Shown: positions 19,504 to 27,895, counted from the stretch's first letter. The stretch: DNA of 36,727 nucleotides from an uncultured Eubacteriales bacterium (GCA_900317565.1 ONHI01000007.1:1-36727), one strand, 5' to 3'. The notes: a model not told the origin generated them from the sequence alone. Made by a program: numbers and translations.

Positions 19504-21000
19504 ATGAAGTACAGTTACAAGGCCCTGATCGCGCTGCTGCTGGGCTGCCTGCTGATTGCCGGGGGCCTCGCGCTGGCGGAGGGTATTGAATTTGACCTGC
19601 CCGCGCCGGAGGGCGCCGACGAGGTGGAATTCGAGCTGCTGGCGCCGGAGAATGAGATCGCCGCCGAGGCGGACGCCGCGCCGGTGGACGCCGGCCCGCG
19701 CTATCTGATCGACGAAACCAACTTCCCGGACCCCACCTTCCGCGGCTACGTGGCCGGTTTTGACGGCGACGGGGACGGCGCGCTGAGCGCCGAGGAGCTG
19801 GCCGCCGTCAACAACATCAACCTATGGCAGGAGGAGAACAACGCGAACGGCGTGGCCAACATGAAGGGCCTGGAGCTGTTCCCCAACGTCATGTACCTGG
19901 ACGTGGAGCACAGCAACCTCACCACGCTGGACGTGACCGCGAACACCAAGCTGGAGGTCCTCTACTGCTCCTATTCCCCCATCGCCAGCCTGACCATCGG
20001 CCCGGGCCACGACGCCCTGATCGACATTGAGTGCTGGGAGACCCAGCTGACCACGCTGGACGTCAGCAGCTGCCCCGGGCTGCAGCACCTGGACGTGGGC
20101 ATCACGCCCACCGCTTCTCTGGACCTGCGCAACAACAAGGAGCTGCGCTACCTGGGCATCTTCAAGACGGCGCTGACGGGCATCGACCTGAGCGCCAACG
20201 CCGAGCTGCGGGCCATCGTGGCCACCTACTCCGAAGCGCTGTCCACGATGGATATCAGCGCGAACGCCAAGCTGGACGTGCTGCAGATCGGCGGCACCGC
20301 CATCAAGGCGGTGGACCTCACCGCCAACCCCTCCCTGGCCGAGGCGGTGAAGACCGAACCCCTCTACGGGGAGGGCATAGCCGTCTTCGACTTTGTGGAG
20401 ACCTATGATTACGGCGTGAAGAACCGCAACATGGCGCAGACCTACCGGCTGATGATCCCCGAGGACGCACGGGTCACCGTGGGCGGGACACTGGCGTACA
20501 AGCTGAATCCCGTCGCCATCGCGCTGGACGTGCCAAGCACGGTGGTCCTGTACAAGGGCTGGACGCTGCAGGCCAACGCCCTAATGGCGCCCGGCAACGC
20601 CGACACCAAGGTGACCTGGAAGAGCAGCAACAAGAAGGTCGCCACCGTGTCCTCGAAGGGCAAGATCACCGCGAAGAAGCTCGGCACCGCCACCATCACC
20701 GCCACGACGGACAACAACCTGCAAGCAAAGGTGAAGATCAAGGTCACCGTCGAGCCCACCAAACTCAAGCTGAACAAGACCGGCACGGTGAAGCTGAAGA
20801 AGGGCAAGAAGCTCCAGCTCAAGACCAAGCTGACGCCCAAGGCCAGCGCCGCCGACCTGATCTGGGAGAGCAGCAAACCGAAGGTCGCCACCGTGTCCTC
20901 GAAGGGCAAGGTGACCGCCAAGAAGGCCGGCACCACCACCATCACCGTGAAGACCATCAACGGCCTGAAGGCGAAGGTGAAGATCAAGGTGACCAAATAA
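19504..21000 (+). CDS. Secreted leucine-rich-repeat protein with an EF-hand-like segment and two BIG2 domains
   Basis: The 498-residue exported protein has a signal peptide (about 1-25) and an acidic linker with EFDLPAPE (29-36) and EFELLAPE (42-49). The segment NFPDPTFRGYV...DGDGDGALSAEEL (about 70-100) looks like an EF-hand cap seen on gut-bacterial LRR proteins. About eight LRRs of 20-22 residues follow (LDVTANTKLEVLYCSYSPI and similar). Two BIG2 Ig-like domains fill about 345-498, each with KVATVSSKGK and Lys-rich strands. No sortase motif or membrane anchor was seen. It is likely a surface or released binding protein. The Lys-rich BIG2 part resembles that of the caspase-like protein at 3263. 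The ligand is unknown. Confidence 0.87.
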   Translation: MKYSYKALIALLLGCLLIAGGLALAEGIEFDLPAPEGADEVEFELLAPENEIAAEADAAPVDAGPRYLIDETNFPDPTFRGYVAGFDGDGDGALSAEELAAVNNINLWQEENNANGVANMKGLELFPNVMYLDVEHSNLTTLDVTANTKLEVLYCSYSPIASLTIGPGHDALIDIECWETQLTTLDVSSCPGLQHLDVGITPTASLDLRNNKELRYLGIFKTALTGIDLSANAELRAIVATYSEALSTMDISANAKLDVLQIGGTAIKAVDLTANPSLAEAVKTEPLYGEGIAVFDFVETYDYGVKNRNMAQTYRLMIPEDARVTVGGTLAYKLNPVAIALDVPSTVVLYKGWTLQANALMAPGNADTKVTWKSSNKKVATVSSKGKITAKKLGTATITATTDNNLQAKVKIKVTVEPTKLKLNKTGTVKLKKGKKLQLKTKLTPKASAADLIWESSKPKVATVSSKGKVTAKKAGTTTITVKTINGLKAKVKIKVTK

Positions 21001-21076
21001 CATCCCGGGCGAAACGACGAACGCCATCGGAATGGGCTCATAAAGGTTGGCAGGGCGGAAAAATGATTCCCCGGCC

Positions 21077-21105
21077 TTGCCAGCCCGTCCTTTCCGTGGT
21101 ACAAT
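21077..21105 (+). promoter_or_regulatory. Promoter of the toxin-antitoxin pair
   Basis: TTGCCA (21077-21082), a 17-base spacer and TACAAT (21100-21105) lie 25 bases before the antitoxin ATG. Autorepression at this site would be normal for such pairs, but no clear operator was identified. Confidence 0.7.
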
Positions 21106-21130
21106 GAGCGATAGCAGGAGGTGAACGGGC

Positions 21131-21406
21131 ATGGCGCTGTCCGCAAGCGAATTGCGTTGGAACGAAGAATACCGCAAGACGAACGATTTGATCGCGCGGC
21201 TCAACACGGACCAGCTTCGGGCGATACAATCCGTCGCGCGGGAATTTGCCAAAGCCGCGTCCGAGGAGGACTTCTACACCCCGATGACCCGGGAAGCCAT
21301 GCTCGCCGATATCGACCTGTCCCTGTCGGAAGCGGATCGCGGGACCTGCCGCACGATCGACCAGGTCGGCGCGGAGCTCGCATCCAAATACGGGTTTGAA
21401 CCATGA
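21131..21406 (+). CDS. Putative antitoxin partner of the ParE/RelE-type toxin
   Basis: The 91-residue mostly helical, acidic protein is encoded directly before the toxin; its TGA overlaps the toxin ATG as ATGA. GGAGGTG precedes the ATG. The N-terminal part (WNEEYRKTNDLIARLNTDQLRAIQSVAREFAK) is a long helix pair. The C-terminal half carries TPMTREAMLADIDLSLSEADRG. I cannot match it to Phd, RHH or HigA families, so the antitoxin call rests on position, size and overlap. Confidence 0.65.
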   Translation: MALSASELRWNEEYRKTNDLIARLNTDQLRAIQSVAREFAKAASEEDFYTPMTREAMLADIDLSLSEADRGTCRTIDQVGAELASKYGFEP

Positions 21407-21720
21407 TGGAGCGCAGCGTAGTCATCACCGCCCACGCCGAGGCGCAGATGGACCGTCATCTGAGCTACATCGTCGATCGGCTGCGCAATCCGCAGGCGGC
21501 GGAGAGCGTATACCGGGATTTCATGGCGACGGCCCGGTCCCTGTCGATCACCGCGGGAAGCATCGGCGCGTCCCAGGACGCCGCCCTTCGTGAAAGGCGT
21601 TTGAAGCGCGTCAATTTCAGAAGTCACAATTACTTCCTGCTGTTCAGGGAAGAAAGCGACACCGTCGTGATCACCAATGTCTATCATTTCCGGGAAAATT
21701 ACATAACCAAGCTGGAATAG
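21403..21720 (+). CDS. ParE/RelE-superfamily toxin
   Basis: The 105-residue basic protein has the RelE/ParE layout: helix (VITAHAEAQMDRHLSYIVDRL), a second helix (PQAAESVYRDFMATARSL), then strands RLKRVNFRSHNYFLLFREESDTVVITNVYHFRENY. Proteins of this fold either cut mRNA on the ribosome (RelE) or inhibit gyrase (ParE). The strand pattern with HFRENY at the end is closer to ParE. ATG 21403 overlaps the antitoxin stop; ATG 21406 directly follows and is equally possible. Expression appears translationally coupled to the antitoxin. Confidence 0.8.
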   Translation: MMERSVVITAHAEAQMDRHLSYIVDRLRNPQAAESVYRDFMATARSLSITAGSIGASQDAALRERRLKRVNFRSHNYFLLFREESDTVVITNVYHFRENYITKLE

Positions 21721-21774
21721 AAAACAGCGCTCCCTTCCGGCATTCATGTTTTCTCCCATTCCGGGCAATACTAG

Positions 21775-21813
21775 CCTCCGAACCCAATCATTGACATCAT
21801 GATCGTTCGGAGG
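21775..21813 (+). promoter_or_regulatory. Hairpin that would sequester the DUF1614 ribosome-binding site
   Basis: CCTCCGAAC (21775-21783) is the exact reverse complement of GTTCGGAGG (21805-21813). An inner ATCAT/ATGAT helix (21787-21791 with 21799-21803) extends the stem. The GGAGG at 21809-21813 is the Shine-Dalgarno sequence for ATG 21821, so it is fully paired in this fold. The effect depends on where transcription starts: a start downstream of about 21780 would remove the 5' arm. Confidence 0.6.
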
Positions 21814-21820
21814 TATTTCT

Positions 21821-22480
21821 ATGACCATTGGCTTCATACTGCTGCTCGTCACCGGCGCGCTGATACTGTTCGGCGTGGGCCAGCGGGTACTGGACCGGCT
21901 GCGGCTGACGGACCGGCAGGCGATACTGTTCATCGTGCTGATCATCGCGGGCGGCTTCGCGCCGGACATCCGGGTGACGGACCGCTTCGCCTTCAACCTC
22001 GGCGGGGCGCTGATACCGCTTTTGCTGTGCCTGTATCTGTTCTTCAAGGCGGGCACGGCGAAGGAGCGCGCGCGGACCGTCGCCGCCACGCTGATCACCG
22101 CCATCGCGGTGTTCCTGCTGGGCCGCTACATGCCCGCGGACCCCGCCGAGCTGCCCATGGACCCGGGCTACGCCTACGGCATCGCGGCGGGCCTGGTCGC
22201 CTACGCGCTGGGGCGCTCCCGCCGGGGCGCGTTCATCGCGGGCACGCTGGGCGTGATGCTGGCGAACGTCGCCAGCTGGGCCTACGCCAACGCCATGGGC
22301 GCGCCGCAGCGGCTGGCGCTGGGCGGCGCGGGCGGCTACGACGTGATCGTGATCGCGGGGCTGCTGGCGGTGCTGCTCAGCGAGCTGATCGGCGAGCTGC
22401 TCGAGCGGGCGCGCCGCGGGCGGCGGAAGCCCAGCCGGGAGTTCGTCAACGGCGATTTCGTCGGGAGGGAGCAGCGATGA
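21821..22480 (+). CDS. DUF1614 membrane protein, sporulation-associated
   Basis: The 219-residue protein has about six or seven hydrophobic helices, starting at residue 2. The conserved-looking stretch GGFAPDIRVTDRFAFNLGGALIPLLLCLYLF matches my recollection of DUF1614 in spore-forming Clostridia. The C-terminal tail is cytoplasmic and basic (RARRGRRKPSREF). Its TGA overlaps the spoIIP ATG (ATGA), so the two are translated together. No biochemical role is known to me for the family; a role in engulfment or in placing SpoIIP is inferred from the coupling. The GGAGG site is within a hairpin. Confidence 0.75.
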   Translation: MTIGFILLLVTGALILFGVGQRVLDRLRLTDRQAILFIVLIIAGGFAPDIRVTDRFAFNLGGALIPLLLCLYLFFKAGTAKERARTVAATLITAIAVFLLGRYMPADPAELPMDPGYAYGIAAGLVAYALGRSRRGAFIAGTLGVMLANVASWAYANAMGAPQRLALGGAGGYDVIVIAGLLAVLLSELIGELLERARRGRRKPSREFVNGDFVGREQR

Positions 22481-23613
22481 GGGGCCGGTGGACGCGGCGG
22501 GCGGCCTGCGCGCTGGCGGCGCTGGCACTGGCGGCGCTGTTCGGCGGCAGCGCCGAGGGAGAGGCGGAGATTCGGCCCGCGACCAACCTCGCCCCCTCCC
22601 CCACCAATGCCGTCGAGGCGGTCTACACGCTGCTGGGGCCGGACGGGACCATGCTGACCCAGCGGGGCGGCGCCATCTACGAAGGCGACGAGTACATCGC
22701 CGGGGACGACGGCTGGTATCGGGTGACCTCGGTGGACGACGCCGCCCGGGTGGCCCGGGCCGAATACCTGGGCCAGGCCTCGGCGGACATGGCGGCGTTC
22801 AGCGCCTTCGCGGAAAGCCTGACAAAAAAGGCCGGCGGCGACGGCGCGAAGAAGATCGCCATGTACTCCACCCACAGCGACGAGAGCTATCTTGACGGTG
22901 ATGGCACGGCCTCCAAGTGGAAGGGCGCGGGGATATACGACGTGGGCGACAGCCTGAAGCGGTCGCTGGAGAAGCGGGGCATCGAGACCGTGTACTCCAA
23001 GGAGACCTTCCTGCCCCACGACGCGGACGCCTATACTCGCTCCCGCCGCACGGCGGAGGAGCTGCTGAAGGACGGGCCGGACGCCCTGCTGGACATCCAC
23101 CGGGACGCCGTGCCCGCCGAGCAGTACGAGACCGAGGTGGACGGCGAGGACATCAGCAAGGTGCGGCTGTTCGTGGGCCGCACCAACCAGAACGCCGCCG
23201 AGAACAGGGCCTTCGCCCAGCAGATCAAGGCCGAGGCCGACCGGGAGTATCCGGGGCTGATCAAGGACATCTTCATCGGCAAGGGGAATTACAATCAGGA
23301 CCTTTACCCACACAGCCTGCTGCTGGAGTTCGGCACCCATGAGATCGAGAAGGAAAAGGCCATGGAGGCGACGGACTACATCGCCGAGGTGCTGGACAAC
23401 GTGCTCTACGGCGACGCGGCGAAGGCCGAGGGCGGCAAGGCCACCCGGGGCAGCGCCGTGGCCCGGGGCGTCGGCTGGGTGATCGGACTGGCGCTGCTGG
23501 CCGCCGCCGTGTACGCCCTCGCCGCCACGGGCACGCTGAAGGGCGCGTGGCACAAGCTGGGCAGGAACGCCAGCGAATTGACCGGAGGACTGTTCGGAAA
23601 CAAAAAGAGATAA
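22477..23613 (+). CDS. spoIIP: Stage II sporulation protein P (SpoIIP) peptidoglycan hydrolase
   Basis: The 378-residue protein matches SpoIIP, the amidase/endopeptidase that thins septal peptidoglycan during engulfment. A signal or anchor helix (about 8-24) is followed by a ligand-like domain and then the catalytic domain. That domain opens with AMYSTHSDESYLDG (metal His and acid Glu). It continues through DIHRDAVP and closes with HSLLLEFGTHEIEKEKAMEA, the expected second catalytic acid. A C-terminal hydrophobic helix (VGWVIGLALLAAAVYALAATG) precedes a basic tail. This second anchor is not in the Bacillus protein as I know it. ATG 22477 has GGGAGGGAG upstream. The frame is open back to 21799, but that upstream part is the shadow of DUF1614. 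Confidence 0.9.
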   Translation: MRGRWTRRAACALAALALAALFGGSAEGEAEIRPATNLAPSPTNAVEAVYTLLGPDGTMLTQRGGAIYEGDEYIAGDDGWYRVTSVDDAARVARAEYLGQASADMAAFSAFAESLTKKAGGDGAKKIAMYSTHSDESYLDGDGTASKWKGAGIYDVGDSLKRSLEKRGIETVYSKETFLPHDADAYTRSRRTAEELLKDGPDALLDIHRDAVPAEQYETEVDGEDISKVRLFVGRTNQNAAENRAFAQQIKAEADREYPGLIKDIFIGKGNYNQDLYPHSLLLEFGTHEIEKEKAMEATDYIAEVLDNVLYGDAAKAEGGKATRGSAVARGVGWVIGLALLAAAVYALAATGTLKGAWHKLGRNASELTGGLFGNKKR

Positions 23614-23619
23614 AAAAAT

Positions 23620-23686
23620 AGATCCTTCGCTGCGCTCAGGATGACAGGCAACGCGCCCGCGTCATCCTGAGCGCAGCGAAGGATCT
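23620..23686. repeat. Palindromic interspersed repeat, copy 2
   Basis: A perfect inverted repeat of 26 bases per arm (23620-23645 and 23661-23686) surrounds a 15-base loop. Each arm contains CCTTCGCTGCGCTCAGG or its complement. It lies between the convergent ends of spoIIP and the glycerophosphotransferase gene. It belongs to the same family as 5684-5744. It could also act as a two-way terminator. Confidence 0.88.
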
Positions 23687-23687
23687 G

Positions 23688-24851
23688 CTAATTTAGATCC
23701 CCGTCCAACCTTCGTATGATGTGCTCCACCGCCGCGTCGGTGGCGCGGCCGGTCTCGTAATAGCCGAAGTAATCCCGTATGGCGGCGCAGTTCTGCCGGG
23801 CCTTCTCCGGGGTCAGGGCGCGGAGCTGCGCCTCCAGCGCGTCCTGGTCCGCGGCAACCAGGAAGGGCGTCTCGCGGATGTCGAAGTACACCCGGCGGTT
23901 GGCCACGTATTCGTCCCAGTCGGCGATGTAGAACAGCGCGGGCAGGTCCCGCACGATGAAGTCCAGCGCGCAGGAGGAGTAGTCGGTCAGCACCATGTCC
24001 GCCGCCAGCAGCAGCTCGGCCATCTCCTCGTAGCGGGTCACGTCGATGATCCTGTCCTTCACCGGCTCCAGGTCGATGCCCTGGGACAGGTAGTGGGCGC
24101 GGAACAGGCACTTCCAGGGCGCGCCGGTGGTCGCCTCCAGGCAGCGCAGCGTGCGGTCCAGGTCCATCTGGGCCGACTTGGGCAGTATGCGGCTGTTCTC
24201 CCGGTAGGTGGGCGCGTAGAGCAGCAGCTTCGTGCCCTCGGGCACGCCCAGCCCCTCCCGGACCCGCCGTATGTCCGCCGGGTCACCTCTCACCAGCAGA
24301 TCGTTCCGGGGCGAGCCCGCCCGGATGTATTCGCCCTTGTAGCGGAAGGCCGTGCGGAACATCTCCTCGCCGAAGCGGGAGGCCGTGGTCACCCGGTCGC
24401 AGAGCTCCTCCATGCGGTAGTCGTCGGCGGTGCCCATGTCGTAGCCGATCTTCTTGATGGCCCGGTCGCCGTGCCAGGTCTGGATGTAGAACTGCTTGCC
24501 CTTCGCGGGCTTCAGGCCGCCCTGCTTCGTGAAGTTGTCCACCCACACCCGGGCGGTGGCCTGCTCGATGAAGGCCTCCCGGCTGCGGTAGCGCACCACC
24601 CGCACGTAGTCCGGCAGGCTGTCCTTCACCCGCTGCCGGGTCTCGGAATTGAGCATCCACACGATCTTCGTGTTTGGCCGACGCTCGTGCAGCCGCTCGG
24701 AGATGCAGCGGGGGCTGTCGCCGTAAAAGCGGCCCTGGAGGCAGCAGAACACCGCCTTGTCCGGGTCGATGCCCTTCGTCAGCCGCGCGTAGCGCACCAT
24801 CGCGCCGCGATACAGCTTCGCCAGCAGGGGAAATCGCTGTGACTTGTCCAT
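23688..24851 (-). CDS. CDP-glycerol glycerophosphotransferase-family enzyme (TagB/TagF-like), copy A
   Basis: The 387-residue enzyme has the conserved features of teichoic-acid-type polymerases and primases: FYIQTWHGDRAIKKIGYDM (about 120-140), LLLYAPTYREN (about 205), and the acceptor-side motif VLTDYSSCALDF (about 290). Members transfer glycerol- or ribitol-phosphate from a CDP donor onto a lipid-linked sugar on the cytoplasmic membrane face. It is the last gene of the operon; GGAGG is upstream of ATG 24851, 16 bases after the previous gene. It resembles copy B throughout, which suggests duplication with different acceptor or donor use. The stop is followed directly by the palindromic repeat. 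Confidence 0.88.
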   Translation of the reverse strand: MDKSQRFPLLAKLYRGAMVRYARLTKGIDPDKAVFCCLQGRFYGDSPRCISERLHERRPNTKIVWMLNSETRQRVKDSLPDYVRVVRYRSREAFIEQATARVWVDNFTKQGGLKPAKGKQFYIQTWHGDRAIKKIGYDMGTADDYRMEELCDRVTTASRFGEEMFRTAFRYKGEYIRAGSPRNDLLVRGDPADIRRVREGLGVPEGTKLLLYAPTYRENSRILPKSAQMDLDRTLRCLEATTGAPWKCLFRAHYLSQGIDLEPVKDRIIDVTRYEEMAELLLAADMVLTDYSSCALDFIVRDLPALFYIADWDEYVANRRVYFDIRETPFLVAADQDALEAQLRALTPEKARQNCAAIRDYFGYYETGRATDAAVEHIIRRLDGDLN

Positions 24852-24867
24852 GCAGCCTCGCCTCCGG

Positions 24868-26019
24868 TCAATCCAATCTCTCGGCGATCCACCGGGCCAC
24901 CGCCCCGGCGGAGTGGCCCGTCTCGGTGACGCCGTAAAAAGCCCGTACCTTCGCGCAGTTGGGGATCAGCGCGTCGATGTCCCCCAGCAGCGCGTACAGC
25001 TGTTCCTCGCTCTCCGCCCGGGCATAGGGGCAGTCCCGCAGGTCGAAATACATGTGCCGGTCGCTGCCGATAAAGCGGTCCATGTCCGCCTGGTAGAGTA
25101 TCACCGGGCGGTCCAGCAGTATGTAATCCCCAGCGGTGGAGCTGTAGTCGGAGATCAGCATGTCCGCCGCCAGCAGCAGCTCCGCGGTCTCGGGCCACTG
25201 GGAAACGTCCCGAACGCGCCCGTCCGCCGCGCCGCTGACCCGCCGGTTCTGGCTGTGGGCGCGGGTCAGGCAGACCCAGCGGCTGCCGGTGGAGGCCTCC
25301 AGCGCGTCCAGCGCCCGACCGATGTCGAAGCCCGCGGGCTGCTCGCCGCCCTTCAGTTCGTTGCGGAAGGTGGGCGCGTACAGCAGCAGCTTCTCCCCCG
25401 CCGCCACGCCCAGCCGTTTGCGGATGTCCGCGATGGCCGCCGGGTCCTTCGCCAGCAGCGCGTCGTTGCGGGGCATGCCCAGCTGCATCACCTCGCCGTC
25501 GTAGCGGAAGGCCGTGCGATAGTTCTTCGTGCCGAAGTCGGAGCCGGAGACGCCCAGGTCCATCTGTTCCCCGTCGGGGAAGAACTGGCCGTCCTCCATG
25601 TCGAACAGCATCTTCTTGAAGCCCCGGTCGCCGTGCCAGGTCTGCACGTACAGCTGCCCGGGGAATTTCAGCATGTACTGGGGCCGGTTGAAGTTGTCCA
25701 CCAGACAGCGGGCCGTGCTGATGGCCAGCAGCGCGGACAGCGAGCGCGGCGGCACGGCGCGGACGTAGTCCGGCGCGTCCCCGGGGCGGCGCAGCTGCCA
25801 GACGATCTCGATGTCGGGCCGCAGCGCGTGCAGCTGCTCGCAGATGCGGGCGGGGCTGTCGGAGAAATCCCGGCCCTTGAAGCTGGAGAAGAACACGCGC
25901 CGGGGCTTCACGCCCACCAGGGCGTGGCACGCGCGCATGAACAGGCGGCTCCCCACCCGGCGCAGGCCGTTCAGCGCGCGGTAGAGGGGGCCGAGCTTGC
26001 GGATGTCATTCAGGTTCAC
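24868..26019 (-). CDS. CDP-glycerol glycerophosphotransferase-family enzyme (TagB/TagF-like), copy B
   Basis: The 383-residue paralogue of copy A shares the same motifs: LYVQTWHGDRGFKKMLFDM, LLLYAPTFRNE and LISDYSSTAGDY. It starts at GTG 26019, which overlaps the stop of the epimerase gene (GTGA), with GGGGAG eight bases before. A short N-terminal amphipathic region (LYRALNGLRRVGSRLFMRACHALVG) may attach it to the membrane. It likely acts in sequence with copy A, for example as primase and extender, but which does which cannot be told. Confidence 0.88.
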   Translation of the reverse strand: MNLNDIRKLGPLYRALNGLRRVGSRLFMRACHALVGVKPRRVFFSSFKGRDFSDSPARICEQLHALRPDIEIVWQLRRPGDAPDYVRAVPPRSLSALLAISTARCLVDNFNRPQYMLKFPGQLYVQTWHGDRGFKKMLFDMEDGQFFPDGEQMDLGVSGSDFGTKNYRTAFRYDGEVMQLGMPRNDALLAKDPAAIADIRKRLGVAAGEKLLLYAPTFRNELKGGEQPAGFDIGRALDALEASTGSRWVCLTRAHSQNRRVSGAADGRVRDVSQWPETAELLLAADMLISDYSSTAGDYILLDRPVILYQADMDRFIGSDRHMYFDLRDCPYARAESEEQLYALLGDIDALIPNCAKVRAFYGVTETGHSAGAVARWIAERLD

Positions 26020-27044
26020 TCAAACACTCCCCTGCAGACGGCGAGGGTCCTGCGCAGGCCCTCCCGGATGTCGCGCCGGGGCGTCCAGCCCAGCGCCTCC
26101 AGCTTATCGCCGCGCTGTACGGCGTGGCTCACGGCGGAATAGCCCCGCCGCTCCTGCTCGGAGGGCAACTCGAAGCGCACGCCCACCCCGGCCAGCGCCG
26201 CCAGCGTCTCGGCGTAGCCCCGTATGGAGACGGTGCCCAGGCGGCTGGCCACGTTGTAGGCCTCGCCCCTCCCGCCCCGCAGCAGCAGGGTCAGAAGCCC
26301 CGCGATGGCGTCGGTGACGTAGGTATAGGTGCGCACCTGGGTCCCCTCGCTCTTGAGCACGATGTCCTCCCCGGCCAGCGCCTTGCGCAGGAACTGGGCG
26401 TCGGCGCGGGTGTTGGCCTCGGAAAGCGTGGGGCCGTAGACATAGCTGAGCCGGGCGACCAGCGCGTCCACGCCGTACTGGGCGGCATAGCTGGCGCAGA
26501 GGGTCTCGGCGGCGCGCTTGCTCTCGGGATAGCAGGCGCGGGGGTTCATCGGGTCCACGCGCCCGAAGTCCGTCTCGGAAAAGCCGCCGGTGATCGCCGG
26601 GTTGTCGCCGTAGATCTCCCCGGTGGACACGAACAGCAGCCGCCCGTGTCCGGCGCGGCGCAGCTGCTCCAGCAGCGCCTCCGTGCCCCGCAGGTTGCAC
26701 AGCATCGTGCCCACGGGATCGGTGGAAAAGGCGGCGGGATGGGCGTTGGAGGCCGCATGGACGATGAAATCCGCCTCGGGCAGCGCGGGGTCGGGCCGGG
26801 TCAGGTCCGCGGCCAGCAGCTCCGCCCCGGGAAAGCGGTCCGCGAAGCGCTCGGGATGGCGGCTGACGCCCACGATATGCATGCCCAGGCCGCGCCTTTC
26901 ATTCAATAGAGACAGCGCGTCCACCAGGCACGCCCCGATCATGCCGGTCACGCCGGTGACCAGCACGCGGCGGTCCCGCAGCGCCCCGACCTCGCCCAGG
27001 TCCCGGCAGGCCTGCTCCAAATCCTCCAGATACAGCGGATGCAT
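26016..27044 (-). CDS. NAD-dependent sugar epimerase/dehydratase (extended SDR)
   Basis: The 342-residue extended short-chain dehydrogenase has the nucleotide loop GVTGMIG (residues 31-37), IVHAASNAHP, the catalytic STGEIYGDN/YPESK pair (the Tyr-x-x-x-Lys signature) and a C-terminal substrate domain. It changes the sugar of a nucleotide-sugar, such as UDP-glucose derivatives. ATG 27044 was chosen because GGAGG lies five bases upstream; ATG 27065 and further upstream codons lack a site. It sits between licD and copy B in the operon. The similarity suggests a sugar for the same polymer; its exact reaction is not determined. Confidence 0.85.
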   Translation of the reverse strand: MHPLYLEDLEQACRDLGEVGALRDRRVLVTGVTGMIGACLVDALSLLNERRGLGMHIVGVSRHPERFADRFPGAELLAADLTRPDPALPEADFIVHAASNAHPAAFSTDPVGTMLCNLRGTEALLEQLRRAGHGRLLFVSTGEIYGDNPAITGGFSETDFGRVDPMNPRACYPESKRAAETLCASYAAQYGVDALVARLSYVYGPTLSEANTRADAQFLRKALAGEDIVLKSEGTQVRTYTYVTDAIAGLLTLLLRGGRGEAYNVASRLGTVSIRGYAETLAALAGVGVRFELPSEQERRGYSAVSHAVQRGDKLEALGWTPRRDIREGLRRTLAVCRGVFE

Positions 27045-27072
27045 GGCTTCCTCCGTTTGCTTCATCGTGATA

Positions 27073-27891
27073 TCACTGCCCCGCCAGACGCACATTCAAC
27101 CGATGATCGGAGAAGCGCTTGTCCTCGGGGGGCAGCTGCATGTAATCGCCGTAGAGCCGCGTCAGATAGGTGTCCCAGCCCACGGGCGCGGGATATTCGC
27201 CGTCGCAGAAGGTCACCATGGCGCTGCCCCGGAAGACCCCGGCGGGCATCTTCTCCCGGCTGCCGTAGTGGGTGACCACGCAGACCCCGGCGTTCTTCGC
27301 GCGGTTGAAATCGCCGGTGTTGGCCAGCCGGTCCAGCCAGCGGGCGTAGGCGTTGGGCGGCAGTATGGCCGTGGCGGCCATGACGATGCGCTTCAGCGCC
27401 TGCAGGCGCTCGTGCTCCCAGAGGTCCGTCTTGCGGGAGCACTTGAGCAGTATGTCCCGGGCCCGCACCCGCTTGAAGTGCAGCGCGCACAGCTTCGGGT
27501 TGGCGGGCAGGGCGTCCACGGGGAATACGTCCGCGAACAGGTTGGCCGCGCCGTACTTGACCATGTTGGTCAGATCCACCTCGGTGCCCAGGTCCCACAC
27601 CCGCGCCCAGGGCATGGCGTAGTCCTTGCGCAGCCGGGGATGGACGATCAGGTACTTGTCGTTGGAATACTTGCCGGCCAGCGCCACGAAGCGCTCGTAG
27701 TCCGGGCGGGGCATCATCAGGTCCACGTCGTCGTCCCAGGGGATGAAGCCCCTGTGGCGCACCGCGCCCAGCAGCGTCCCGCCGGACAGCCAATAGGTCA
27801 GGCCCTCCTTGCGGCAGATGTCGTCCACGAAGTGCAGCATGCCCAGCCCGCGCTCGTGGATCTGCTCCAGGGTCATGTATGTATCGCTCAA
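27073..27891 (-). CDS. LicD-family phosphotransferase
   Basis: The 272-residue protein has the LicD signature SGGTLLGAVRHRGFIPWDDDVDLMMPR (about 36-62), with the metal-binding DDD cluster of a nucleotidyltransferase fold. LicD proteins move phosphocholine or other phospho-alcohols (ribitol-, glycerol-phosphate) from a CDP carrier to wall or capsule sugars. The start is given as TTG 27891, where a G-rich site lies at fair distance. ATG 27876 is an alternative. It begins four bases after the cytidylyltransferase stop, so the CDP-activated product of that enzyme is the likely donor. Confidence 0.9.
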   Translation of the reverse strand: MSDTYMTLEQIHERGLGMLHFVDDICRKEGLTYWLSGGTLLGAVRHRGFIPWDDDVDLMMPRPDYERFVALAGKYSNDKYLIVHPRLRKDYAMPWARVWDLGTEVDLTNMVKYGAANLFADVFPVDALPANPKLCALHFKRVRARDILLKCSRKTDLWEHERLQALKRIVMAATAILPPNAYARWLDRLANTGDFNRAKNAGVCVVTHYGSREKMPAGVFRGSAMVTFCDGEYPAPVGWDTYLTRLYGDYMQLPPEDKRFSDHRLNVRLAGQ

Positions 27892-27895
27892 TCCG

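Noticed and set aside
21799-23613. A single 604-codon frame that would fuse an Arg/Gly-rich region to SpoIIP.
   Set aside because: The first 226 codons are an out-of-frame shadow of DUF1614. SpoIIP has its own ATG, ribosome site and signal helix at 22477.
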